Source of the DNA: Diploscapter coronatus
Taxonomy: Eukaryota; Nematoda; Chromadorea; Rhabditida; Rhabditidae
NCBI GenBank assembly: GCA_964036155.1
Contig: OZ038422.1
Location: 61,403,201-61,467,200, forward strand
Length of the DNA: 64,000 bases
Direction of reading: 5' to 3'
The notes under the pieces were generated by a model, which saw nothing but the letters and a program-made list of their open reading frames with translations, was not told where the DNA came from and did no database searches. Each line of letters opens with the position of its first letter. Positions within the stretch are counted from its first letter, which is position 1. Positions 38,601 to 50,236 of the stretch are shown piece after piece. The position numbers and the translations under genes are program-made.

Positions 38601-41600
38601 AACCGTGCCTATCGGGAAGTGTAGAGATACTGACTGGTGCGAATCGCGAGTGAAAATAGTGTGAAAATGAGTGAGAGAGTGATAATGGAAAAGAACGAAA
38701 AAGTCAACGGAAAGGATTCGCAACGCGCATTTTTCCGCTAGACACAGATAAGGGTCATCTCAAGAATAATGGAGAGTATCTAGTTTGAGCGAAAGTATGT
38801 GGAAGAGATGCGTTTATCAACACTAATTTGTCAAAAGTAGTTATTTTATAAATTAGCATAAAAATCGACGAAAACATTCCATTATTAAAATTATTTTCAG
38901 TTTGTTACGGTATCATTCGCATATATCATAGCATTGTTCCTTTTTATCACACTATTTCTCTTCTCAGGACATTTTACCAGAGAAAGGATTCTTTGTAATA
39001 CGAATTTTATAATTTCGCATAATTTAATGTAAAATTAAGATATGACGTCCATATTTGAATTAATGGTTTCATTTCACTCGACAATTGCAACTTCATTACT
39101 AATTATTCTTACTCGACCATATCGCAAGGCCTTGATTAAAATATTTACCAATCCTGGTCTAATTATTTCGAATGATGAATCAATGAAGAAAAATGTAATC
39201 ACGGTCAGAAGAAACCTCACCCCCGTTGTGCCTATAAAGAGCATTTCTAAGGTTGAATAGCTTCTTGAAATGTAGTCTGAGCTAGTTTATAAATAAATAT
39301 TTTAATTCCATTTATGTGATGCTGAGAATGATTTTCAAGAGATCTTCATGTTGTGTGGTCACAGAATTCTGATTTAATTGCCTGAAATATTCATTAGTAA
39401 TTAGTTGAGTACGTAAAATTTATGAGCGAATTCTCATTTTGTTCGTTTTAGTGCGAACATCGAGAAATAGTGTTGTTTGAGTAGAAGGAAAGAAGAGATG
39501 CTCTTTGTGCTCCCCACTTGAACGTTATTTCTCTATATAAGACATTATTTATAAAAATCGAATTTTTTTTTATAGAGGCGAGTGGTACCCAAGAAGTTGA
39601 CCCTCAAATTTCGAGCTGATATTCTGTCCTTGGGGGTTTTCGACCACGCTGATTACGAATCTGACGGTTAAAACCCGAGCCAATCACTTGTTTCGCCTGT
39701 TCCGGGAGGTCCGCATCCGGTAGTTACGGAAAATTCCATTTTCGTTATTCTGTATGGGAAAAATTCTAATTTGATATCAAAATGCTCGTAGAGACCAGCT
39801 GAACACGATTCTGAAAAGATCCCGTCGAAATGACACCGAATAAGGAAGTTCTGATGAAAGTAGTAAAACACATGAAAAATGTCATATTGGTTTTTCGCTT
39901 TTTTAATTTTTAAAAGTGCCAGGTTCCATGAGTTATTTATACTGGGAAGTAGTCCAGATCTCCTAGTTTCTGAAACACTTGACTTTTTTCCTACAAACTG
40001 CTCACTAGTGGAGAAATATCACTTCTTCGAAGAGTTGTCATGGCTCATTTTGCCTAAATTTGATTTAAAAATTCATGGCTCTGTGTGTGCACATTTTAGA
40101 ATAAGTTCTGGAACAAAAGTTGATCAATTTGAGAGATTTACATGATTCTATGAAAAATAGCAACTTTAGCTCATATTACACTTGTAAACACAGTACGGGT
40201 ATATAGGGTAATTTTTCCTACCAAAATGGATTCCTAAAAAATTCTTTATATTTTACTTTATTCTCCTATTCAAGATCTACAAAATAAAAAAAAAATAATT
40301 ATGAAGTTTAGCCTGATACGCAGGGAGATATGAGTTTTCCCCAAGGTCGACTGGAAAACTTACGAGTTACAGTAATCGATTTTCAAAAACGGTTATCACC
40401 ACAAGAATCAGCGTGAAAAACTGAACAACATGTGAAAATCAGCCCGACTTACGGACCTGTTTATACCGACTTTGGTCCAGGGATGTTGACCCCGACCCGA
40501 CCCGAAATTTCGGGTTGGGTCGGGTCGGGTTGGAGTTTTTCAATTGCATCATGGGTCGGGTTGGGTCGGGTCGCAATTTTTCGACCCGTCAACATCCCTG
40601 CATATGATAAAAACAACTCAAAGAAATCTAGTAGTGATGAGGGAAAATTGTAACTCAAATAAATATTTCTTTAATCAGGGTTGTCTGAACTGAATTTCGA
40701 ACTGACTGGAAGTTCAGTTCAAGTTAGGTTAAAGTTCGATTTTTCCGAATCTCAGACAGCTCTGGATAAGATGGAATGACTATTCGCAAGAAAGAGAGAA
40801 AATAAAGATTCAAAATGGCTCGAATGACTAAAGGTAACACAGCTGGAAGATGTCTGAAAAGACAAGATTTGAAAGGTCATTAAACATGCACGACAGGAGT
40901 AGATGAAATGCTGATGTCGGTCACTTTACCGGGTGTTTAAGAATGCACAGACCTAGGGAGGACTTAAGATTGCTCTGCGACCTGCCCACCATAATATTTC
41001 CTTCACAATTTTGTATCTCTAACCTGAACTTTTCTGGAGACCTGGTCATTCTATATACCATTCAAAAACCAGAAAAAACAAAACTTGCCACTGGCCACCC
41101 CTTGATTGAATCTCTCAAAAGCTCGATCTTAATTACTCTAATTAACTATTTAGTTACCTCGAAGAAATAGGAGAATGCTGTGCGGAAATCCTTGTCGCAG
41201 TACATCGACAGAATGCCGGATTGCATGTCGAGGGCGGCCTGCAACTAATTAATTAATTACCTTTTGAATTACCCAGTTAATTGCACAATTAACTCTACAG
41301 AATTTTAATGCATTTTTGTTAAAATAAAGCAATCGAAAGAATTAAATTTACTTTTCCAAAAATGTAATATTTTTGAAGTTTTTCCATAGTTTTATTTGTC
41401 TTCAAGAATTCGAGTATCCTAATTTCGTACCTGAAGCGGAGCGTAAACGTAGGCCGCGTTCGCGCTGCTTTTTGCGATGAGCAACGAGGCCTTCGCCTTC
41501 GCGTAGTTCTTCAACAAGAAACTGCTTTTCGACTCTTCCACGGAAACCTGCAAAATTCACATCTCATTTTCTTCAAAAATATCATTCGTTTTTTACTATC

Positions 41601-42678
41601 TTTTTTTAATGAAAATTCCTTTTTCCTCTCAAAATTAACCTTTTTTCAAACCTCAATAAGCAGTTCCTTGTCCTCGAGTTTCTTCAATTCGTGAATGAGC
41701 GCAGCCGCGGACTTTTGCGCCTTCACCGGCTCGTGGAGGTCGTTGAATAGGCGAGTCAGACGGGCCTGCAGAATTTCAGAATTCTTGCTTCTCGATATTT
41801 TCAATCTTTTTCATGCCTGAAGAGTCCTCCTCAGGTATTCCTGCTTGTTGTTGGAGGCCCAGTCGACGCACTCTTGGACGAGAACGATCTGGAAAAAATT
41901 CATCTTTCGTGTTGTCCTCCAACTATCCTTGCATTGTAAAACAGAATTTTTCGCCGACCTTCTCCTCCTTGCCCTGATCGATGGAGAGGCAGTGTTCGAC
42001 GAGCGCGCGGACGATTTTGCCGGCCTTCGCCCTAGGCACCGATTCGCAGAACGGGCGGCTGGTGACAAGCAGGGCTTGCAGGCCTGAAAATTTGTCTTTG
42101 GATTTTTTTGAAAGACATTTTTTCGTTTTCTGAAATTTCCATTTTTATAATGCCGTTCCCTCCTAAAATCGTCTTTTCATTTTGAAAGCTCGTGATTTTT
42201 CTACAATTACCCTTCAGATATGTTCCTTTTTCCAGAAAACTTGTGTAATTGCCAATAGAAAAGCCACTTTTTACAATAATCTTTTCGGGAGAGAGTACTA
42301 TCTTTCAAGAATTACATAATCATTCTTTCAAATACTGATGACATTTTCTTATCGCTTCCATCCCCTTCGCACTCACTAGCGACATTCTTCTGCTGTGCGA
42401 GCTGTTTGGCCGTGCCCAGAATCAGCTGTTCGACCCGCTTCGTCTCTTCCTCGTTGTTGTTCTTCTTGTGCGACACTACTGAAAAGAAAAATTAGATTAC
42501 GCTCACTTTTTGGGTAAAATCAGGATTGCTGATGGATCCGACCCGACCCACATTTTTCGAATCTAAGTCGGGCCCGAGTCCGAAAATTGGACCTATCAGC
42601 AACCCTGTCAAACTCACTGGCATCGCTGATCACCATGAAAGGGTCGGCCGCGGGAGCTGGGGACACTGGCTGAGCCAT
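32654..42678 (-). CDS. rpn-6: 26S proteasome regulatory subunit RPN6 (PSMD11)
   Basis: A lid subunit of the 26S proteasome that joins the regulatory particle to the core. The start is [20 protein letters not shown]. Matching exons in order include [80 protein letters not shown] followed by [27 protein letters not shown] followed by MCLCK, then the PCI region [20 protein letters not shown] followed by [12 protein letters not shown], and [20 protein letters not shown] followed by GTMNT. These follow human PSMD11 helix by helix. The protein then ends in a Lys/Glu-rich tail of about 35 residues that I do not recall from human PSMD11. One intron (34164-41156) is about 7 kb and contains other genes. 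The intron at 41766-41816 uses a GC donor. The first intron holds a short inverted-repeat element. The start is 613 bases from the ubq-2 stop on the same strand. Confidence 0.93.
34482..34575 (-). repeat. Short CAGGGTTG inverted-repeat element (hAT-like MITE), copy 1
   Basis: Read on the minus strand it starts CAGGGTTGTACGAACTAAAC and later carries GGAAGTTCAGTTCAAGTT. The copy at 40676-40764 carries the same internal motif in the opposite orientation. The other terminus is less clear (near CAGCCTGACC at 34482). The CAGGG terminus is typical of hAT-type elements. Confidence 0.5.
34729..35856 (-). pseudogene. BTB-BACK-Kelch gene remnant inside the rpn-6 intron
   Basis: Four separated pieces read in the order of a KLHL-type protein. 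Near 35785-35853 is a BTB-like start with NSDFKLYC. At 35040-35199 is a BACK-like piece containing ALVISNF and [15 protein letters not shown]. At 34859-34999 is a Kelch repeat with [20 protein letters not shown] followed by GG. At 34729-34804 it continues in frame as [18 protein letters not shown], soon reaching a stop. Such proteins are substrate adaptors of cullin-3 ubiquitin ligases. The join between the BACK piece and the first Kelch exon does not keep frame with any splice pair I found. Most of the BTB domain is not readable and only about two of the usual six Kelch repeats exist. I therefore call it a decayed copy, although a short diverged gene with missed exons is possible. Confidence 0.55.
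36135..39260 (+). CDS. Srh/Str-type seven-helix chemoreceptor nested in rpn-6 intron
   Basis: A nematode serpentine chemoreceptor on the strand opposite to its host gene. Exons: 36135-36366 ([20 protein letters not shown], then [20 protein letters not shown]), about 36812-36872, about 36909-37040 (less certain), 37688-37816 (a membrane helix then [13 protein letters not shown]), 38139-38208 ([20 protein letters not shown]), 38352-38532 (helix 5 and an intracellular loop), 38901-38994 and 39042-39260, which ends with [12 protein letters not shown]. The PYR motif after helix 7 and the NQ/SYPH region are typical of the Srh/Str superfamily, which acts in sensory cilia. The third helix looks short in this reading, so an exon is missed or the copy is decaying. 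The intron after 37816 has a GC donor. A polyadenylation signal is at 39292-39297. Confidence 0.72.
36615..36766. mobile_element. 152-bp Harbinger-like MITE
   Basis: Terminal inverted repeats GGGTGCGTTCAGAC and GTCTGAACGGGCCC (12 of 14 matching) bound a 152-bp element flanked on both sides by TTA. A 3-bp TTA duplication and GGG termini are typical of PIF/Harbinger-derived non-autonomous elements. It sits in the first intron of the nested chemoreceptor. There is no coding capacity. Confidence 0.65.
37352..37540. repeat. Inverted-repeat (fold-back) element in chemoreceptor intron
   Basis: The arms read GAGTGTGCGAAATTCCGGCA with TCTCTTTCTTTT on the left, and the imperfect complement (GAAAAGAAAGAGACGTCGGA, then ATTCCGCATACTC) on the right. 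They enclose about 100 bases. It is a MITE-like hairpin, with no target duplication identified. Confidence 0.5.
38595..38770. repeat. Imperfect inverted-repeat element in chemoreceptor intron
   Basis: TGAGATGAACCGTGCCTATC on the left is imperfectly complementary to GATAAGGGTCATCTCA on the right, with further matching around the GCGAATC and GATTCGC motifs inside. It probably is another small non-autonomous element or a decayed hairpin. Confidence 0.4.
40080..40477. repeat. Diverged, shortened copy of the 52.9-54.9 kb fold-back element
   Basis: Two blocks match the large fold-back element in the same order. AGAATAAGTTCTGGAACAAA and ACGGGTATATAGGGTAA match about 53758-53872. CAGCGTGAAAAACTGAACAA with GTGAAAATCAGCC match about 54787-54826. 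The middle is deleted. It ends next to a CAGGGATG-type MITE. Confidence 0.7.
40478..40600. mobile_element. hAT-like MITE, copy 2 (CCCGACCCGA-rich)
   Basis: Termini CAGGGATGTTGAC and GTCAACATCCCTG are exact inverted repeats. The interior is made of GGGTCGGGT-type units facing each other around two AT-rich loops, so the whole 123 bp can fold on itself. No 8-bp target duplication is visible. It abuts the diverged fold-back copy on its left side. Confidence 0.65.
40676..40764 (+). mobile_element. hAT-like MITE, copy 3
   Basis: Starts CAGGGTTGTCTGAACTGAA and ends TCAGACAGCTCTG, an imperfect inverted repeat. The internal GGAAGTTCAGTTCAAGTT is shared with the inverted copy at 34482-34575. No coding content. 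Confidence 0.6.
42521..42607. mobile_element. hAT-like MITE, copy 4, in first intron of rpn-6
   Basis: Termini CAGGATTGCTGAT and ATCAGCAACCCTG form a 13-bp inverted repeat with one mismatch, around an 87-bp element with GACCCGACCC and TCGGGCCCGAG inside. It lies wholly within the first intron of rpn-6, just after the donor. Confidence 0.6.
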
Positions 42679-43290
42679 CCCGTTCGTCAAGTGTTCGGAT
42701 CGAGAAATGACCTTCCGTCATAGGAAAGTTTAAAATTTCAAAAATCGTGAAAATCTCAATTTTTCAAATTCAAATTTCGAGATTCATTCTTTTCGTTCAA
42801 AGTTCATAAACCCTATTTTTGAAGTGTCCATCTCCGAGTTGACGAATTTTCTCATCAAGGAGTTATATTTCATGACACTGATCGCGAACCTGAAGTTGAA
42901 AAGTGCTGACAGACGACGATTCAGACAGAAGCGTGAATATCATTCTATACATAAGAGAAAATATGTGCCGTTCTGCGCAGAAGAGAATAAATGTTTGGAT
43001 TTCAATTTTCTGCAATGCAAAACAACGTTCACGTTTCGCTGCTGTCTGAGAATAGCCGCCCGTCAGCACTTTTCGATTTCCGATTCGTGATCCGAATCGG
43101 AGGCGAACATTTCAGAAACTTCCCTTGTAAGCTCTACGAGGAACTAAAAATTCTGGCATTCCTAAGAAATATAGAAGAGCTCAAAAACAAGTTTTATTTT
43201 GGAACGAGAGATAACAAAACACGGTGGTAGAACAAGGAAATGTTGTCTGTTTGAAAGGGGCGTGGGCCTGCTGCAACGGCACCGTATGAC
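42679..43290. other. Spacer between rpn-6 start and ubq-2 stop
   Basis: About 610 bases upstream of rpn-6 and downstream of ubq-2 on the same strand. It includes the ubq-2 polyadenylation signal (TTTATT on the plus strand at 43193-43198). The gap is larger than the roughly 100 bases usual inside nematode operons, so separate promoters are more likely than an operon. Confidence 0.5.
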
Positions 43291-45084
<1,794 letters not shown>

Positions 45085-47486
45085 ATGTCCCTAAACTTTG
45101 ACGACTTCTTCACACCTGCTGAAAGGCTCAGGTATAAAATTAAAAAAATAAATATTTTTTCTAGATTTAAATTTTTCATATATCTTTTTAAGAGAGACCG
45201 AACCGGAATACTTCCAGCCGTGCGTGTTCAACTCGGACGCGTCCGAGAGCAAGCAAGAGCCAGTCAAGGTCGAATTTTAAAATTTTAAATGTTTTATTTT
45301 TATTTAAAATTTTTACCGACTTCTCAAAACTCGACCCACAGAAAGGATAGTACACTCTTTCGAAAGGTAAAGAAGATGTGCTCTTCTGCTCTTTCGATAT
45401 AACGCTATATTTTCTGCGGGTTGATTTGCGGATCGAGTTTTGAGAAGTCTGAATTTTTTAATTCCAGAAAACCGCTCTGGCCGTGTTCAACGAGGGGGTG
45501 GTACGCGTGCTCGGCCCCAACCACAACGTTTTCAAGCTGAAGGAAGAACAATTGGGGTCGAATGTAGGGTTTTCTTTTTTAAATTAAGGACAAGCCTCTC
45601 AAGATTATTTAAATTCTTTTAGTTTTTCTTTATTTATTTAGATAAGGCCTTCTTCTAAGTTATTTTAATTACGTAATTTGTATAAGATTTAGGCCTGCCG
45701 CTTCAAGATTAAACATAAGAAACTTTTTAAATACATTTTTATTAAAACAATAAAATTTTCAGTCCACCGTGTTCAGGATGGAAGGCCGATTCAAAGACGC
45801 CTTGGTGGTCTGTGAAGGTAAAACCAAGAAAATCGCGCAGCAGAAAACGGCCAAGCAGCTGCTATATGCGGTAAAGAGATTTTTACTTTTTTCGAGTTTA
45901 AACAACCGTTTTAGATTGTTGAAATGAACGACCCGAAACTGCTCGCCGACTTTTTGCTGCCTGAAGATAAAGAAGAAGCTAAGAAATTTGTGTAAGATTA
46001 AAATTTTTCAATTTATGCTGAACGATGTATAATTATAAAAAAAAAACAACATAATTACATTTTTCTAACAAATATTTTAATTATTTTTTAAATTTTTTTT
46101 TCAGCGACAAACTGGTAGTAGATGTGGACGATGAAAAACTGGACGAAGAGGCGATACCGGCCGAGTGCTCCAAGATGAATTTCATTGGCGATTTGCAGAC
46201 TGTGTAGGACGATTTTTTTTTTTTTTTTTTTTAAATTTGATTTCGTAATTTTATCTTTTTAATTTTTTAAAATCCAAACCTAAACAATTAGTATTTTTGT
46301 TGAGTTCGTCTGTTTGTTTGTTTGTATGTCCAAGCTTAGATCTCTATGATGGTGTTGAAATTGGTTTGTTTTTGGAGTCTTTGCGAAGCAAAGACCGAGT
46401 CGAAGGAGCGCGCGACCGAGACTCGTATCTTTTTATTTCCAGGCTGCAACAGCAGAAATTGTCCCTGCCCACGTACATCGAAACAGACAACGGCAGCCCA
46501 ACCAACATGATTTTCACTGTCACTTGTAAGGTGAAATTTAGTTGATTTTCTAAAAACTCCCAGATTGAGTTTTGAAGATTTCTAGAATAAATCACGGCTG
46601 AAAATGTTCAAGTTTGACCCCGAAAAATTTGAAAACTCCAAATAAACTCTAGAAAATAAGAAATAAACCCCAGGAAACTTCGAGAAAAATCTAGAAACTC
46701 TTCAAGCTATCATAATATATTCTGGAAACCTCCACTTTAACCCCAACAATTTTCAGGTGAACAAGCGAGAAACGGTGGGCGTGGCGAAGAAGAAGAAAGA
46801 AGCAAAAACGATCGCGGCCTACAAGATGTACAATCTGATTGTCACCCGGCAACTCGATCTGAACGCCGGACCAGCGCTCGACTCGCCTGATGAGGGTTTT
46901 TTTTTTTTTTTAAACTTTAATTTAAAAAATAATGAACCTTTAAAGGAATTTTATTTTAATGTTTTGAATGAATTTTTGCACCAAATATTAGAAAATCTGA
47001 AATTTTTATTTTTTGTACAAATTTCAGAAAACCACGACCAGAAAGCCGAAACCGAGACCCCGAAAGAAAACAGCGAGCCCAAAAAGCCCGACGACAAACC
47101 ACTGGACTACGTGGACGAAGTCGAGAAGAAGTTGAAGGAGTTGTTCAAGGACGAAGCGCTGATGCCCATCTACACGATTCTCGAGAGGCCCAATATCAAT
47201 AGTGAGGGATTTTTGTTCTTTTGAACAAATTCATTTCTTGAACGAAAATTTTCGAAACTATTTTATTTTCAGAGGAAAAAGACTGCATCATGAAGTTGCA
47301 AATTCCTGTGCAAAATTCAGGCGGAGACGCGAAGAAAAAGCAATCGGTATAGTTTTCTCTTTAATTTTAAAAATTCAAATTTTACAGGCCGGACCGGACT
47401 CGGTCTTTTGCGGATCGGGAAAAACTGATAGTCTGGCCAAGCAAAACGCCGCCCAGGTCTGTTTCAACTTTTTGAAGACCTACTAA
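45085..47486 (+). CDS. rde-4: dsRNA-binding protein RDE-4, Dicer partner in RNAi
   Basis: Eleven exons or so join to about 358 residues (C. elegans RDE-4 has 385). A TTTTCAG acceptor lies four bases before the ATG. dsRNA-binding motif 1 spans about residues 42-115 and includes KTALAVFNEGVVRVLG and KTKKIAQQKTAKQLLYA. Motif 2 is about residues 169-232, with LSLPTYIETDNGSP and a basic KKKKEAKTIAAYKMYNL loop-helix. A Glu/Lys-rich linker follows. The C-terminal degenerate third motif ends DSVFCGSGKTDSLAKQNAAQ, then VCFNFLKTY. That end resembles the C-terminus of C. elegans RDE-4 (VFAGHGSSAEEAKQCACKSA), which supports RDE-4 rather than another dsRBM protein. RDE-4 binds long dsRNA and brings it to Dicer to make primary siRNAs in the cytoplasm. 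Poly-T tracts (for example 46216-46231) lie in introns. Confidence 0.85.
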
Positions 47487-48194
47487 TTGCATCTTTTTAC
47501 ATGCCATAATCTTTTGAAAAGTGCAGTAAACTTGACTTTTTATTTCTAAAGAAACTACAGTAATTAATTATTTTCTAGCTATTACCTTGCCTATTTTATG
47601 CTTAAATCTTAGTCTTGTATTTCTAGATTCACTTTTAAACCCAGTCCATATCCTTCTATTCCTTAGAGTTTTAACCACATGCGAGTATATTTTGCCGTTT
47701 TAAAAATTAATTTATTTTAAGCGCCTAAAACCTGAAGTTTTGAAAGCAATTTTTAACTGATTTGTGTAGTCGAAAAGGCTTTTAAAGCGATATTTTCAGA
47801 TCATTAATAAATAAATTATTTTTGAACAGTCTTCGGAATTTTTGAGATCATCACACTGAATAATATGGCAAAGCTTGGCGTATCACTGATAAGAATAGGA
47901 ATAAAGCAGCACGAATAATAAATAGGACTAGAAAAATAGTCGTAGGTAGCCATGGTGTAGTGGGGATTGAGTTTTAGTTTTTTTTCGGAATATTTTTAGG
48001 AATGTTCAATTTAGAAATACCAAATTTCTGCAATGTTCAATGTCATCCTTACTATTCAAAGCCAATTTAAATTTTCATAGAGGTTGGTCAAACCTCTCAA
48101 ACATATTGTGTTTTTCAAATAAAGTCTGGATTTCTATTTAAAAAATATGATATCTTAATTTTTGTCTAAATAAATAAACTAACTTCCAAACTTT
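47487..48194. other. Convergent 3' spacer between rde-4 and fsn-1
   Basis: No exon is visible. A possible AATAAA for rde-4 is at 47806-47811. The remainder is AT-rich with no recognisable repeat or RNA gene. Confidence 0.5.
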
Positions 48195-49998
48195 TTATCC
48201 CAGCACCGCGGGTCCTGCGTAGATCATTGATACCTCCGTATTTCCATAGACCGCACAAACCGAGGGATAGAAACAGACTGGGGGTAGCTCGCTGAAGTTT
48301 CAAAATAGTTTTCAATTTTTATTTTTTTTATATTTAAGCGCCTGAAAAAGTAGGAAATTTAAAAATATTTTAAAAAAAAATACTTGAAAGCAATCCCCAT
48401 CCAATCGTCACCCCTCTCGAAGTAGGCCTTGTGAGAATCGCAGTCGATGATCATACGAATTTTCTCGCCCATCTGATTTTTTTTTTGCTATTTTCCATTT
48501 TAAAGGTATTTTTTGATAAATAAGTAACATTTTAAATTAAAAGTTGTTCTGCGCATTAAATTAAACTATATTTAAATGTCATTATTTTTACATTTCTAAA
48601 AAAAAGTTTTTTTTTCCTCTCACCAAATACTTCGGCGGGTTGTTGATCTTCGGATATACCCCTAGTGTTTTGTTGTTGTGGAGCAGCGAGTTGTCGACCA
48701 AATTCCAGCCCCAACTTTGGTCGTCACTTCCGAGAAGGGGAACATATCCCGGGCAGTGAAGCGCGGCATGTCTGAAAATTTGAAATTGCACTTTTCAAGT
48801 TCTATCTTTAAAAAAAGTGCAAAAATAGTTTAGTAACAATTATATTTCCATGGCTTTTTTCTCGTTTTTACTATTTATTTTTATGCTTTCCAAAATCATA
48901 AAACCTTACTTCGTAGCGAATCCGATCACAGCGACCGTCCCCAGCGGACCTTCCCAAGTGATGTCGAACGCATGGATACCCTCTTTGACGCCAATCTGAG
49001 ATTTTTTTTTTCCAAATTCTTGTTTCTCTGAATCTCAAACCTTCCCCCTCACTCCATCCGTACTTTGCGCGATCGGTTGCCGATGCGCCGTAAAGCCGTT
49101 GGTTTGGATGAAATTGTTCCTGAAAAATTCGAAACTTTAGGCTTTGTCTACTTTAAAATTTCTGACTTCAAACAATTTAGTATCATATCGTTGGTAATTT
49201 AATAAAAATACTCGAACTTTATAGTCAGCTAGCAAAATAGTATTTATTTTGGTGATTTAAGTTTTTTTTAAACCTATTTTTTGGATTACTTGGAAATATC
49301 CTTAGGGTTCCAGGCATACGCGAACGCTCTGAGTTTGCTCTTGGAAGTAACGACGTCCGAAACAGCTAATAGATAGAAATCTACCCCTTCTGCAGAGAGA
49401 TGTTTCCTGCACAGAGCCCTCCATACGCTGCAGTCCTGAAAGTCACATTCATAAAAGCTGGGTCTTTTATTTTTTTAAAAATAAACTAAAAGACCCCTTA
49501 TTCATAAAAATACAGAATAATTTTGAAAAAGTTCAATAAGATGAAGCTTCTATTTTTTTCAAAATGGTGACCTCTATAAAGATCCAAGACCCACCTCATT
49601 ACTCAGCACCGAATTCCACTGCCTGCAAACGCGCATGCAACTGCCCACATCTCTTAAGGGCAGGTACTCGAAAATGTGGCTGAGAATGAAGTGTGGCAGG
49701 CGAGCGGCCGGAACTGAAAATTTTATCCATCAAATTTTAACAAATCGATACACTTTATTGATTTCTCTTTGAACTTATGAAAAAACCTAAAGAGAAATCC
49801 TTCATATTTGTCGTTTTTTTTTTTTTTATCTTTCAGGAAATTTGAATTTCTCCTGCCTGCCAAAATCTTCCGAGCCGAGTTTTCCTGGTCCAAAGTTGTG
49901 CAGATTTTTTCGCCCGCCTTCCCGACATGAGGTTTGGGTTTTTCCTTAAGAATTTTGAGAGGACTCGCCGTCGGCAGGTCGGTCATCTTAATTACCAT
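48195..49998 (-). CDS. fsn-1: F-box/SPRY protein FSN-1 (FBXO45 family)
   Basis: A substrate adaptor of the PHR (RPM-1/Highwire) ubiquitin ligase that controls synapse growth. An N-terminal exon ([17 protein letters not shown]) is followed by the F-box ([20 protein letters not shown], then [13 protein letters not shown]), the linker [20 protein letters not shown] with [13 protein letters not shown], and a SPRY domain with [57 protein letters not shown] and [20 protein letters not shown]. It ends AVLG. The SPRY motifs match human FBXO45 closely. Two in-frame starts are possible, at 49998 and 49986. The first intron (49714-49856) seems to use a GC donor. The start faces the MPPE1-like gene with only 238 bases between. 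Confidence 0.92.
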
Positions 49999-50236
49999 AA
50001 TTAACAGAGTTAGCTGCCCTAATTAACTATTTAAAGTAAGTAAGTTAATTAGAGTAATTAGCCTGAAAACGAGGAACATCGATAATTATTGAGCAGGAAA
50101 GAAAAAGCATATCTGCATTGCGCTCGAATTACAAAATTATCGATCTTTTTCAAAAGGGGCGTTGGGGCTAATTTTTAATTAATTGGAGGGTAGTTATGAT
50201 TTAATTAGGATAATTAAATAATTTTAGATGTGAGGG
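49999..50236. promoter_or_regulatory. Short bidirectional promoter of fsn-1 and the MPPE1-like gene
   Basis: The 238 bases between two divergent start codons contain several copies of TAATTA or its close variants (for example at 50002, 50021, 50046 and 50056). TAATTA is the core bound by many homeodomain proteins. The region is AT-rich, so chance occurrence is possible. Confidence 0.45.

Noticed and set aside
42679..43290. ubq-2 and rpn-6 as an SL2-type operon
   Set aside because: They are on the same strand, but the gap of about 610 bases is much larger than usual operon spacing, and no clear downstream trans-splice element was seen.
47950..48000. Possible tRNA A-box (TGGTGTAGTGG)
   Set aside because: No GTTCRANNC B-box follows at the right distance and no cloverleaf can be drawn.
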